Source of the DNA: Rhodocyclales bacterium
GTDB lineage: Bacteria; Pseudomonadota; Gammaproteobacteria; Burkholderiales; Rhodocyclaceae
Assembly: GCA_016214145.1 (NCBI GenBank)
Contig: JACRPA010000002.1
Location: 682,001-746,000 of the forward strand
Reading direction: 5' to 3'
Length of the DNA stretch: 64,000 nucleotides
Positions 34,195 through 41,744 of this stretch are shown in pieces. Position 1 is the first letter of the stretch; each line of letters starts with the position of its first letter. Under the pieces are notes generated by a model, which was not told where the DNA came from, searched no databases, and saw only the letters and a program-made list of their open reading frames with translations. A program made the translations under genes and the position numbers.

Positions 34195-34905
34195 ATGCTC
34201 AAGACGCTGCTCATTGAAGAAATACGATTGCTGGCGTTCCGACCGGTTAGCTCTGCGATCAACACGCATTGGCGCGCATTTCTTGCCTTTGGACTTCTCT
34301 TCACCTGGCTCGCAGGTGTTGGTCGTTACTGGGACAACCCCAAGGCTCAGCTCTGGCAGTATTTCGGCCTCGGGTCCATTGCATACGTTTTTGTTCTGGC
34401 CATAATTGTTTGGGGGCTGTTGGCGCCGCTCCGACCGAAGAACTGGTCTTACCGAAACGTTCTGCTGTTCATAACACTTACATCGCCGCCGGCAGTGCTC
34501 TATGCCATTCCCGTCGAGAAGTTCATGGCTGCTGATGCAGCAAGAACCGCAAATGCTTGGTTCTTGATTGTCGTTGCCACCTGGAGGGTCGCCCTCTTCT
34601 TCGTGTTTCTTCGGCGCGTAGCGGCGCTAACCGCAGGCACGGTGGTGATTGCGACGTTGCTCCCGCTGGTCATAATCATCATTGCGCTATACGCGCTGAA
34701 TCTTGAGCATGTTGTCTTCAGCCTGATGAGTGGAGTTCGTGAGGAAGACCGGAGTCCAAATGACGCAGCCTATGGCGTAGTGTTTCTTCTTTCAATGCTG
34801 TCATTTGCTGCCGCCCCCTTTCTTGCCATTGGTTACGTTGTTGCGATCATTCAAGCGTGGAGCAAAACCCAACCCGGAAGTCGGCAGGAGGACGCTGGGC
34901 GGTGA
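34195..34905 (+). CDS. multi-pass membrane protein, unknown
   Basis: 236 residues with six probable membrane segments and a charged tail. No family recognised. Start is uncertain: ATG 34195 is used, but ATG 34180 five codons earlier is in frame and lies in the tandem repeat; neither has a ribosome site. Composition is that of the island. Confidence 0.6.
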   Translation: MLKTLLIEEIRLLAFRPVSSAINTHWRAFLAFGLLFTWLAGVGRYWDNPKAQLWQYFGLGSIAYVFVLAIIVWGLLAPLRPKNWSYRNVLLFITLTSPPAVLYAIPVEKFMAADAARTANAWFLIVVATWRVALFFVFLRRVAALTAGTVVIATLLPLVIIIIALYALNLEHVVFSLMSGVREEDRSPNDAAYGVVFLLSMLSFAAAPFLAIGYVVAIIQAWSKTQPGSRQEDAGR

Positions 34906-34951
34906 TGATCGCTGCATCCTGTTGCTTTGAACGTTCTGAAAGTTCCCAGAA

Positions 34952-35017
34952 AAAAGTCAGTCCTCGCGACACGGCGCCTGAATCCTGCTGCACGCCATAC
35001 CACAGCGACTGACTTAT
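34952..35017. repeat. inverted pair of GCCGT-N8-GACTGACTTTT motifs, copies 6 and 7
   Basis: Copy 6 (minus, 34952-34976, N8 GTCGCGAG) and copy 7 (plus, 34993-35017, N8 ACCACAGC, with CGCCAT and CTTAT variants) face outward as a 66-nt unit whose ends are AAAAGTCAGTC and GACTGACTTAT. The unit looks like a small element with terminal inverted repeats. Confidence 0.82.
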
Positions 35018-35024
35018 AAATCTC

Positions 35025-35071
35025 AGTACCGGCGTCGTTTTGGTTTTTTGTATGAAATCAACTTCGGTACC
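35025..35071. repeat. degenerate GGTACC hairpin
   Basis: AGTACCGGCGTCG on the left and ACTTCGGTACC on the right, with a T-rich centre; a diverged copy of the 34113 hairpin. It lies directly after a motif pair and about 120 nt before the antitoxin gene. Confidence 0.6.
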
Positions 35072-35145
35072 ATCTGATTTATGGCGCAGATGCGCGTCAT
35101 CCAAGACAGGAGCAAGCCCGGCGGCCATATTTCGCTTGCCGCAAT

Positions 35146-35178
35146 TACGTACAGTACGTAGAATTACATGTACAGTAC
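35146..35178 (+). promoter_or_regulatory. candidate operator of the Phd/VapC pair
   Basis: GTACAGTAC occurs at 35149-35157 and again at 35170-35178, exactly 21 nt apart (two helical turns). The first lies inside TACGTACAGTACGTA, a near-perfect palindrome. Such phased sites just upstream of an antitoxin start are typical for cooperative autoregulation by the toxin-antitoxin complex. Confidence 0.65.
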
Positions 35179-35192
35179 CTATGGAGTACGCC

Positions 35193-35432
35193 ATGCACAA
35201 GCTGACGATTACGGCCCTGCGCCAGAAGCTTTTCCAGGTGGCCGATGAAGTGCTGGAGAGCGGCATACCCGTCGCGATCCAGCGCCGCGGCAAGACGCTG
35301 CTGTTGGTAGCGGAAGCTGCCGGCAAGCCCAGGCTGGCCGCTCTCAAGCGCCGCAAGCTCATCAAGGGCGCGGCCGAGCAGCTTGTCGAAACGAAGGTGG
35401 GCGAATGGCGCGAACCGAAAAACCTGGGCTGA
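35193..35432 (+). CDS. Phd/YefM-like antitoxin
   Basis: 79 residues. ITALRQKLFQVADEVLESGIPVAIQRRGKTLLLVAE is the Phd/YefM DNA-binding domain, followed by a basic tail that would wrap the toxin. ATG 35193 has a GGAG site 6 nt upstream. The end overlaps the toxin gene by 28 nt. High GC compared with the surrounding island, suggesting separate acquisition. Confidence 0.85.
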   Translation: MHKLTITALRQKLFQVADEVLESGIPVAIQRRGKTLLLVAEAAGKPRLAALKRRKLIKGAAEQLVETKVGEWREPKNLG

Positions 35433-35803
35433 TCCACCTCGACACGCACATCGTCTGCTGGCTGTACGAGGCCCGCGTCGACCTGCTCTCCGAACTCGCC
35501 CGCGCCGCCATCGAGCGCGGGCGCCTTTTCGTTTCGCCGATCGTCGATCTGGAGTTGCAGTACCTGCATGAGATCGGCCGCATCACCAAGGGGCCGGCGG
35601 CGGTTCTCTCAGTTCTGGCGGCGGAAATCGGCCTCGCTGTCGACAAGCACCCGCTTGAGGAGATCGTCGGCCGCGCGCGGGAACTCCACTGGACGCGCGA
35701 TCCCTTCGACCGCCTCATTGTGGCCTCGGCCTTGCTCGCCGGCGGCCGGCTGGTCACCAAGGACACCCTCATCAGGAAGCACTGCAAGTCGGCGCTCTGG
35801 TAG
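35405..35803 (+). CDS. vapC: PIN-domain toxin (VapC-like RNase)
   Basis: 132 residues. PIN-domain acidic residues are visible: Asp in IHLDTHIVCW (residue 13), Glu in PIVDLELQY, Asp pair in TRDPFDRLIVASA (about 98-102), and TKD near 117. These form the metal-dependent RNase site. Probably cleaves RNA when the upstream antitoxin is lost. Coupled to the antitoxin by overlap. Confidence 0.88.
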   Translation: MARTEKPGLIHLDTHIVCWLYEARVDLLSELARAAIERGRLFVSPIVDLELQYLHEIGRITKGPAAVLSVLAAEIGLAVDKHPLEEIVGRARELHWTRDPFDRLIVASALLAGGRLVTKDTLIRKHCKSALW

Positions 35804-35840
35804 TTCCCGGCCACCCGCCTGCGAGGCGCTGCCCGGTTTT

Positions 35841-35864
35841 GCCGTATCACGAAGACTGACTTTT
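35841..35864 (+). repeat. GCCGT-N8-GACTGACTTTT motif, copy 8
   Basis: N8 is ATCACGAA. It lies 37 nt after the vapC stop and about 57 nt before the hydrolase-like fragment, the same order (motif, then hydrolase 3' end) seen at 41182 and 42010. Confidence 0.85.
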
Positions 35865-35920
35865 GCTCCGCTCAACGTCCGCTCACGCGAGCATCGGTCT
35901 TCTCCGGAACTTCATTTTCA

Positions 35921-36003
35921 GGAAATCCGTTCGATGAACCCGGTCAACGCCTCGACCGTGGCTTGGGACTGGTTCTTGTGCCGGGAAAGACAACTGGCAG
36001 CGG
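35921..36003 (-). pseudogene. diverged fragment of the alpha/beta hydrolase 3' end
   Basis: About 80 nt aligns with the last codons of the hydrolase gene at 42092 and with the better fragment at 41221: shared stretches are GAAATCCGTTCGATGAACC, CGTGGCTTGGGACTGGTTC and TTGTGCCGGGAA, with many substitutions and a premature end at the Sel1 gene. Oldest of three copies. Confidence 0.7.
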
Positions 36004-36009
36004 GCCAAA

Positions 36010-37146
36010 TCAAAAGCGCTCTCTCAGCACCAATTCGGCATTTGCATAACCGCTATCCCTCGCTCGTTCAAACCATTTCCTTGCCTCTTCTTTGTTGGCT
36101 TCTAGCCCACGGCCATAAAGATGAAATATTCCCAAGTTATATTGGGCTTGGCCGAGCCCTTGCTCTCCCGCCTTCCGGTACCACCGAATTGCCTCCGCGT
36201 CATCCTGCTTCGTGCCGCGGCCTTTGTCGTAAATTACGCCCAGGTAACCCTGAGCCTCGCGGTAGCCTCCCTCAGCCGATTTTCGATACCACTCGATAGC
36301 TCGGCTCATATTGCGATCCACTCCTCTGCCATCTTCGTACCGCATGGCCAATTCACACTGGGCTTTCGCGTTACCTGACTGGGCCGCAGTCAGATCCGAT
36401 TCGAGTGTCGCCGTATCCTGCCTGCGTGATTTCAATTGCTCCATTATCTGCTCTTGCCGCTGCAGAATCGGAATAGCGCGTTCATAACCGCCCTTGGCAG
36501 CCATGACCATCCAGTGAAGCGCTTCCTCTTCATTTTTTTCAACGCCGTCGCCTTGAGCATACGCATAACTCAAATTGAACTGAGCCACGGGATACCCCTG
36601 TTCGGCTGCTTTACGGGTCAGATTTGCAAATTCGTTATGATCCACACGGCCGGCTCCAGAGCCAACCGATAGGTAAAGCATCGCCAATTCGGATTGAGCC
36701 GATGCGACCCCTTGATTGGCCAGATCGCGAACTTCTTCGAAGTATGACTTCGCACTGTCTTTCCATTGATAGCCGGACGACAGCAAGCACATGACGTACC
36801 GATCCGAAAGATCGTCGGAAGAAGACGTACCGATGAAACTCTCTCTGCGGACAGGATAGCCCTCCTCAGTCGCTACTGGAGAGGAGCGACGGGAGAGCAT
36901 CGTTGTGTAAATGAACCCGCCAGTGTTCCGATTCTTTAGAACATATTTCTTGAGATCATCGAATATTCCAAGAATGGAATAGCTCTCCTGCCGGGTGGTC
37001 TGCCCTTGCGCAACAGCGAGACACCGCCACATATCTTTCGCCCTGCTTTCTCTGGAAGAACTTGCTGGCGCGGCCAGTTCCTGACTCGATGCAAGTGCCG
37101 GAAAAAATAACACACCGACAATTGCCAGAATAAATCGCATATACAT
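36010..37146 (-). CDS. secreted or periplasmic Sel1-repeat protein
   Basis: 378 residues, with a signal peptide (MRFILAIVGVLFFPALASS, cleavage near residue 22). From about residue 140 there are Sel1-like repeats: SAQSELAMLYLSVG, VAQFNLSYAYAQGDG, KAQCELAMRYEDGRG, EAQGYLGVIYDKGRG, QAQYNLGIFHLYGRG. Such proteins bind partners in signalling or envelope functions. The only minus-strand gene of the island. I use ATG 37146; ATG 37140 is also possible. The function is not known. Confidence 0.82.
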   Translation of the reverse strand: MYMRFILAIVGVLFFPALASSQELAAPASSSRESRAKDMWRCLAVAQGQTTRQESYSILGIFDDLKKYVLKNRNTGGFIYTTMLSRRSSPVATEEGYPVRRESFIGTSSSDDLSDRYVMCLLSSGYQWKDSAKSYFEEVRDLANQGVASAQSELAMLYLSVGSGAGRVDHNEFANLTRKAAEQGYPVAQFNLSYAYAQGDGVEKNEEEALHWMVMAAKGGYERAIPILQRQEQIMEQLKSRRQDTATLESDLTAAQSGNAKAQCELAMRYEDGRGVDRNMSRAIEWYRKSAEGGYREAQGYLGVIYDKGRGTKQDDAEAIRWYRKAGEQGLGQAQYNLGIFHLYGRGLEANKEEARKWFERARDSGYANAELVLRERF

Positions 37147-37293
37147 GTACAGGTCTCCCCAAAATGCCACGCTTCGATACTGGTTAGCCCGGAATCAACA
37201 AGAAAAAAAAGCGTTAATTCAGATGGGGTAATAATATCCCAGCCGTATTGGGGCTGCCACATTGCTTGGATGGGAGCTGCAACTACAAAGCAC

Positions 37294-37386
37294 AGGAGTC
37301 GATTTCTTGCACAAACTGATCGACTCAGGTACCTAACGATCTACAGGATCTGACAGGCGTTAATTGAATCTCTTGCGTGTCAGATC
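37294..37386. repeat. GGTACC-family hairpin and second inverted repeat
   Basis: AGGAGTCGATTTCTTGC to CGACTCAGGTACC (37294-37333) is another member of the 34113 family. Just after it, GATCTGACA (37347-37355) and TGTCAGATC (37378-37386) form a perfect 9-bp stem. The rest of the roughly 300-nt gap between the Sel1 and lipoprotein genes shows nothing else recognisable. Confidence 0.7.
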
Positions 37387-37446
37387 AATACAATGGCATT
37401 ATGCAGCCTTACAGAAATTCTGCTTCGACGTCCGAATGGCCTTCAA

Positions 37447-38088
37447 ATGAAACCCTATTACTCGTTAGTCGCCGCACTCATGCTCTCCGCCTGCAGCTCC
37501 ATTCCTGACGTAAGGAATGAGTATCAAGGTTCTGATGCGGGAAGAGTTGCAATCGGCATTGGCGCCTCGTCCAATACCTATTACTCGAGCTATGCATTCA
37601 TGTTCAGAAAGGTCGGGGAAAACAATGTGGATTCGAATCGCTTTGTCTATTTTCAAGACAACGTATTCTCAGCCCAGAAGCGCGACTACGACAATCCAGA
37701 AGAGAACGGCGTTGTTCAGTCGTTTAGGCTGGCACCGGGTTACTACGAAATATTCAATTTCGATGTTTTCCTGAACGGTGGCACGATACAAAAAAACTTT
37801 GGCTCCAAGAAAGATTTTTCCATCCCCTTCAACGTGCGCCCTAACGAAACGACCTATTTGGGTAACTATCAGGCCAACATGGTGACGGGGAAGAATTTCT
37901 TCGGATTTACTATTCTTGCTGGCGCCGTGTTTGTTGTCACGGACAGAGAGAAAGCAGACCTTGATCACGTTAAGAAACGTCTTCCTAATGTTTCGTTTGG
38001 CCCTGTATCGAACGCAACGCCCAAGGTCAAGGCCATTGCCAATCCATTCCTCGTTGAGGCAACAGACATGCCACTCCCATCTCGTTAG
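37447..38088 (+). CDS. lipoprotein, unknown
   Basis: 213 residues, with lipoprotein signal LVAALMLSACSS (Cys at about residue 16). The body is beta-rich with APGYYEIFNFDVFLNGG near residue 100, recalling small outer-membrane lipoproteins that bind or modify surface polymers, but no family is named. One hydrophobic segment (FFGFTILAGAVFVVT) near 160. Start ATG 37447 is chosen because it creates the lipobox at a normal distance. Confidence 0.7.
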   Translation: MKPYYSLVAALMLSACSSIPDVRNEYQGSDAGRVAIGIGASSNTYYSSYAFMFRKVGENNVDSNRFVYFQDNVFSAQKRDYDNPEENGVVQSFRLAPGYYEIFNFDVFLNGGTIQKNFGSKKDFSIPFNVRPNETTYLGNYQANMVTGKNFFGFTILAGAVFVVTDREKADLDHVKKRLPNVSFGPVSNATPKVKAIANPFLVEATDMPLPSR

Positions 38089-38126
38089 ACCTCTCAACTG
38101 TACAGTGACAATAAGGTGAAATCGCA

Positions 38127-38900
38127 ATGGAAGGTAAAGTCATCCCGGCCATCACTCCAGATAGAACTTACGAGAACTGGAAAACGTTGGGCACAGTATT
38201 ATTTGGCTTCATGACCGCATTGATATTTGTGGTTCTCCAAATGGCCACAATGACATTTATTGTGGTCAGCAGAAAACCCGAACTCACTGCGCCACAGTTG
38301 CAGGATATGTTGCTCGCTGCGCAGAGCGATGGCTTCGTCATATCGCTGACAACAATCGTTACCATGATTGTTTGCTGCGCAATTGTCGCCGGAGTAATAA
38401 AGCTGAAGCGGGGTTCTAATCTGGCGGATTATCTGGCAATTAAGTCCGTTCCAACAAGGGCACTCATCGCCTGGCTCGGAATTCTGATTGCATTGATCGC
38501 AGCATCAGACTTGGTCTCCCTCTATCTCGGCAGGCCACTCGTTCCATCGTTTATGACTTCTACGTATGCAACAGCACAACCCGTTTGGTTGCTTTGGGTG
38601 GCGCTGGTTTTCGCAGCCCCAGTTTTTGAGGAGATATTCTTCCGCGGCTTTCTTTACAAGGGCTTTGCATCAGGCTTCATTGGCCCGATGGGTAGCGTTA
38701 TCCTGATTGCAGGTCTTTGGGCCGCGATTCACACTCAGTACGATGCATATGATATGGGGACAATATTCATCACAGGAGTAGCCCTGGGTCTGGCAAGAAT
38801 GCGCACTGGCTCACTTCTTGTGCCTCTCGCAATGCACGCAACGGCAAACATCGTGGCCAATGCAGAAGTGGCAATTCTGAGTTGGTACAGCGTCACCTAA
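38127..38900 (+). CDS. CPBP-family intramembrane metalloprotease
   Basis: 257 residues and about eight membrane segments. Family motif 1 FEEIFFRGFLYKG with Glu-Glu at 168-169 and Arg at 173, motif 2 AAIHTQYD with His near 207, and motif 3 AMHATANIVAN. CPBP proteases (CAAX/Abi) act in prenyl-protein maturation or bacteriocin self-immunity. The start is 39 nt after the lipoprotein gene, so the two may be one unit. The stop TAA lies in ACCTAAC, an attC-like left core. Confidence 0.88.
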   Translation: MEGKVIPAITPDRTYENWKTLGTVLFGFMTALIFVVLQMATMTFIVVSRKPELTAPQLQDMLLAAQSDGFVISLTTIVTMIVCCAIVAGVIKLKRGSNLADYLAIKSVPTRALIAWLGILIALIAASDLVSLYLGRPLVPSFMTSTYATAQPVWLLWVALVFAAPVFEEIFFRGFLYKGFASGFIGPMGSVILIAGLWAAIHTQYDAYDMGTIFITGVALGLARMRTGSLLVPLAMHATANIVANAEVAILSWYSVT

Positions 38901-38906
38901 CCTAAA

Positions 38907-38926
38907 GGTACCGGACTGTACCTATT
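38907..38926. repeat. short GGTACCGG repeat remnant
   Basis: GGTACCGGACTGTACC is a truncated member of the GGTACC hairpin family, 6 nt after the CPBP stop codon. The about 70 nt between it and the acetyltransferase start show nothing else. Confidence 0.5.
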
Positions 38927-38998
38927 GATAATTACAAGTGCATACTGCAGGCTGAATAGCTATCCCAATCCGAGCCGGCCCGGTTGTCAGGCCACATC

Positions 38999-39493
38999 AT
39001 GAACTACCGCATCCTTCCGATCGCAGAAGAACTTATTCCAAGTTTTAGGGAAACCGCTGACGCCATATTTCGGGAATCGCGGATGTTTTCGTTTTTCGAG
39101 GCGCCCCCGCTTGAACAATTCAAGCAGTTCGTCCAGAGCACCATCAGAAATGACGAGCCTCAATTCGTTGCAGTGAGCGGAGATGCCGTGATCGGCTGGT
39201 GCGACATCTTAATAAAACCGCGACCCGCCCAGCGACACAGCGGTGTGCTCGGCGTTGGCGTGTTGAGTGCCTACCGTCGTCAAGGCGTCGGGATGGCTTT
39301 GCTGGAAGCAACGATTAACACGGCAAGGAACAAGGGGCTCACTCGCATCGAGTTGTATGTGCGAACCGACAACGAGAATGCCCGAAGACTCTATGAGAAA
39401 TTCGGTTTCGCCGTGGAGGGCCTGCTTCGCAAGCACATCATCATCGATGGGGCGTATCGAGACAGCTATATCATGTCAATGATATCCGAGTAG
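38999..39493 (+). CDS. GNAT-family N-acetyltransferase
   Basis: 164 residues. The acetyl-CoA site is HSGVLGVGVLSAYRRQGVGMALLEATI (motif A with RRQGVG near residue 98), followed by LYVRTDNENARRLYEKFGFAVEG, the motif B pattern. Resembles RimI/ribosomal or small-molecule acetyltransferases; substrate unknown. Start ATG 38999 is used rather than TTG 38984. The stop codon is immediately followed by an attC-like half site. Confidence 0.85.
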   Translation: MNYRILPIAEELIPSFRETADAIFRESRMFSFFEAPPLEQFKQFVQSTIRNDEPQFVAVSGDAVIGWCDILIKPRPAQRHSGVLGVGVLSAYRRQGVGMALLEATINTARNKGLTRIELYVRTDNENARRLYEKFGFAVEGLLRKHIIIDGAYRDSYIMSMISE

Positions 39494-39522
39494 GCCCAAC
39501 CATTCCTTCAAGAGGACGGGCG
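39494..39522. other. attC-like half site
   Basis: GCCCAAC followed by CATTCCTTCAAGAGGACG resembles the left half of integron attC sites, where the stop codon of the cassette gene abuts the RYYYAAC core. No matching right half lies before the next gene, so the site would be truncated. Confidence 0.4.
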
Positions 39523-39556
39523 ACCCTTGAACCGCGAACCAACAATTGAGCCACTT

Positions 39557-39985
39557 ATGCGTTACCGTTTTGCCTCATCGGAAGACTCAGAACAGCTCGC
39601 CAAGATGAATCTTCGACTCATAGCCGACGAAGGTCATCTCAATCCGATGAACATCCCACGGCTCGCTGAGCGAATGACCGGGTGGCTGCAGAGCGAATAT
39701 CAGGCGGTACTCTTCGAGGAGGACAACATCCCGGTGGGCTATGCGCTCTTCAGGCATGAGCCGGAGTACGTGTATCTCAGGCAGTTGTTCGTCGCCCCCG
39801 AGCGTCGGCGCCAAGGTATCGCCAGAAACGCTCTCTCCTGGCTTTGGGCCAATGCATGGCAGTCTGCGCCTCGCCTCCGCATCGACGTTCTCGTCGGCAA
39901 CGCAGCGGGCCGAGGGTTCTGGCGCTCGGCAGGCTTCACCGAGTACTGCATAACCATGGAGGCTTCCGCCCCCATGGCGCGATGA
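39557..39985 (+). CDS. GNAT-family N-acetyltransferase
   Basis: 142 residues. Motif A VYLRQLFVAPERRRQGIARNALSWL near residue 75 and VLVGNAAGRGFWRSAGFTEYCITME at the C-terminus. Different subfamily from the acetyltransferase just upstream. ATG 39557 is used; a TTG at 39527 is the alternative. The next small gene begins 1 nt after its stop codon. Confidence 0.84.
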   Translation: MRYRFASSEDSEQLAKMNLRLIADEGHLNPMNIPRLAERMTGWLQSEYQAVLFEEDNIPVGYALFRHEPEYVYLRQLFVAPERRRQGIARNALSWLWANAWQSAPRLRIDVLVGNAAGRGFWRSAGFTEYCITMEASAPMAR

Positions 39986-39986
39986 A

Positions 39987-40193
39987 ATGAAATTCGATAT
40001 CTACGGCCGATTCCAACTCGAAGTGCTTCGCGAAAACGATTCGTGGGCGGTTTATCACCTCGGACCAGGAACACGACTGCCCGCAGACGAAGTTGTGCTT
40101 CCGGCCGAACTCAAGGCCAGTGAACTTGCGGTTTTTCTTGACGACCTGTTTCACGAGCTCGATGGAAACAACTGTGGCGTTCGCGAACTTTAA
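39987..40193 (+). CDS. small conserved protein, unknown
   Basis: 68 residues: MKFDIYGRFQLEVLRENDSW at the start and ELAVFLDDLFHELDG near the end. It looks like a small conserved family of unknown function often found beside acetyltransferases. One nt separates it from the upstream gene, so translational coupling is likely. Confidence 0.65.
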   Translation: MKFDIYGRFQLEVLRENDSWAVYHLGPGTRLPADEVVLPAELKASELAVFLDDLFHELDGNNCGVREL

Positions 40194-40208
40194 CCGGGCT
40201 TCCCTGCC

Positions 40209-40496
40209 ATGACTGACTGCCCGCCCGGCTTCGCACAGTTCCTGCGCAGCGCGAAGGCGGCCACCTATGCTGCCCAAGGCGACGATGCGTCCGTCACCCC
40301 CGTTCTGCCGGACTCCAGGCAGCTCGAGTATCGCGATGGCGCCTTTCTCTACCGCGATATCTACGTTGGCATGTTCCGGTTCGTCGGTCAGGAAGTGGTC
40401 TATCAGAATGACCGGGCCGTCTGGTCGACGAGCTATGCCGGCGGTCTGGCGCAGGACGTCTCCGGAAGTGCCGTACCGTCTCGTAACATTGGCTGA
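40209..40496 (+). CDS. DUF5680-like protein, probably truncated
   Basis: 95 residues. FAQFLRSAKAATYAAQGDDA, LEYRDGAFLYRDIYVGMFRFVGQEVVYQ and VWSTSYAGGLAQ fit the DUF5680 pattern. The family normally continues for some 15-25 more residues after YAGG; here the reading frame diverges to DVSGSAVPSRNIG and stops, so the C-terminus is probably lost. Function unknown. Confidence 0.65.
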   Translation: MTDCPPGFAQFLRSAKAATYAAQGDDASVTPVLPDSRQLEYRDGAFLYRDIYVGMFRFVGQEVVYQNDRAVWSTSYAGGLAQDVSGSAVPSRNIG

Positions 40497-40519
40497 GAGT
40501 CATTGGTAACCAAGACAAG

Positions 40520-40592
40520 GTTTATCCGCCGCCATGACGCCGCGCCCTCATCAACCTCTTCCGCTGCGGCGGATAAACGCTATTCGTTAGGC
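40520..40592. other. hairpin ending in GTTAGGC, attC-like
   Basis: GTTTATCCGCCGC (40520-40532) and GCGGCGGATAAAC (40566-40578) form perfect 13-bp arms with a 33-nt loop, followed after 7 nt by GTTAGGC (40586-40592) at the start of the next cassette-like gene. A long stem plus a GTTRRRY core is the attC pattern, but the left RYYYAAC core is not convincing. Confidence 0.45.
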
Positions 40593-40610
40593 GGCATGAA
40601 AGGAGACTCC

Positions 40611-41021
40611 GTGCGCTTTGTTACCTTGGTCTGTCTTGCCATAGCTACAGGCACAGCATTCGCTGAGGTTACTTCCGAGCAACTGACCGAGTTGTACGCG
40701 AAACCCAGCCCGTTCGAAAACGTCGCCCCCGAACGATATATAGCTGAATCCGAGAACGCGTTTGCAATTCGAGACAAAAATCCTCAAGCTCCGGTACATA
40801 TCCTTGTCATTCCCAAGAAGAGGGTTCCTACCCTCCTCCAAGCACCACCAGAATTGGTGGCTGAAATGATCGCGCTGGCCAAGCGGGTCGCGAAACAAGA
40901 GGGGCTTGAAAACGATGGCTACCGTCTCGTCATCAACACACACCCCAACGGGGGTCAAGGTGTTTACCACCTTCACATGCACGTTCTCGGCGGAAGGCAA
41001 ATGAAGTGGCCACCAGGGTAG
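40611..41021 (+). CDS. secreted HIT-family protein
   Basis: 136 residues from a GTG start with an AGGAG site 6 nt upstream. A signal peptide (FVTLVCLAIATGTAFA) is unusual for HIT proteins, which are normally cytosolic nucleotidyl hydrolases. The fold is clear: SPFENVAPERYIAES, PVHILVIPKKRV, YRLVINTHPNGGQGVYHLHMHVLGG with the HLHMH histidine triad near the end. It may hydrolyse extracytoplasmic nucleotide conjugates. An ATG 15 nt upstream is also in frame. Confidence 0.85.
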   Translation: MRFVTLVCLAIATGTAFAEVTSEQLTELYAKPSPFENVAPERYIAESENAFAIRDKNPQAPVHILVIPKKRVPTLLQAPPELVAEMIALAKRVAKQEGLENDGYRLVINTHPNGGQGVYHLHMHVLGGRQMKWPPG

Positions 41022-41142
41022 TCTCTTCGCATACCATGCCGCCCAATCCGGCGGTCGACCCCGTTCGCTTCGCTCTCTGGACGCTGCGCGATAAAGCCGC
41101 GCAGCGCCGGTCACCTTGAACATTCTCTGAAAGCCCCCTGAC

Positions 41143-41206
41143 AAAAGTCAGTCCCGTCAGCACGGCATGAAAACCCGCCCCCGCCGTATCCCAGCGACTG
41201 ACTTTT
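41143..41206. repeat. inverted pair of GCCGT-N8-GACTGACTTTT motifs, copies 9 and 10
   Basis: Copy 9 (minus, 41143-41167, N8 GCTGACGG) and copy 10 (plus, 41182-41206, N8 ATCCCAGC), a 64-nt unit like the one at 34952. Copy 10 also begins the 314-nt segment duplicated at 42010. Confidence 0.85.
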
Positions 41207-41220
41207 CTCTGCGTGCGTTG

Positions 41221-41495
41221 CTTCGATACGGCGGCAATGCCGCCTACTCAGCACGAACGGAGTAGCTAGCAAATCCGCTCGATGAACCCCGCCATCGCCT
41301 CCAGCGTGGCTTGGGGCTGGTCCTTGTGCGGGGAATGACGGCAGTCGGCGAGCATCAGCACTTCGACTTCGCCCTTGCCTGCCTGCGGATGGCTTCGACC
41401 TGCGCCGGCGTGCCGTACTCGTCGTCCTCGCCCTGAATGGCTGACACGGGGCAGGTCACGTGCGGCAGATACTCCTCGATGTTCCGGGCGCGGAA
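41221..41495 (-). pseudogene. duplicated 3' end of the alpha/beta hydrolase
   Basis: This segment is about 90% identical to 42049-42323, covering a CTTCGATACGG repeat and roughly the last 75 codons of the hydrolase gene. Several in-frame changes and a base loss near 41375 prevent it from being functional. It lies 514 nt from the intact copy, with hicBA between them. Confidence 0.88.
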
Positions 41496-41534
41496 CGGGT
41501 TACAATCCTTACAACCCTCTACCGGAGTTCGATC

Positions 41535-41744
41535 ATGAATTTCACCATTGAATGCGAGGAAGAAGTTGATGGCCGCTGGATCGCCGAGGTTCCGCAGTTG
41601 CCCGGCGTTCTGAGCTATGGCAATACGGCTGAGGAAGCCATGGCGAAGGCTGAAGTGCTGGCCCTGCGTACCATGGCCGAGCGCCTCGAAAATGGCGAAT
41701 CGCGTCCGATTGAAATCAACATTTCCATTCCGCTCGCTGCATGA
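41535..41744 (+). CDS. hicB: HicB-family antitoxin
   Basis: 69 residues. MNFTIECEEEVDGRWIAEVPQLPGVLSYGNTAEEAMAKAE is the HicB partial RNase-H-like fold. It lacks an obvious C-terminal DNA-binding domain, so it is the short type. ATG 41535 follows CCGGAG. Overlaps hicA by 4 nt (ATGA). Confidence 0.9.
   Translation: MNFTIECEEEVDGRWIAEVPQLPGVLSYGNTAEEAMAKAEVLALRTMAERLENGESRPIEINISIPLAA

Noticed and set aside
38083-38089. GTTAGAC at the end of the lipoprotein gene as an attC core
   Set aside because: A 7-mer of the form GTTRRRY is expected several times in 8 kb by chance, and there is no stem beside it.
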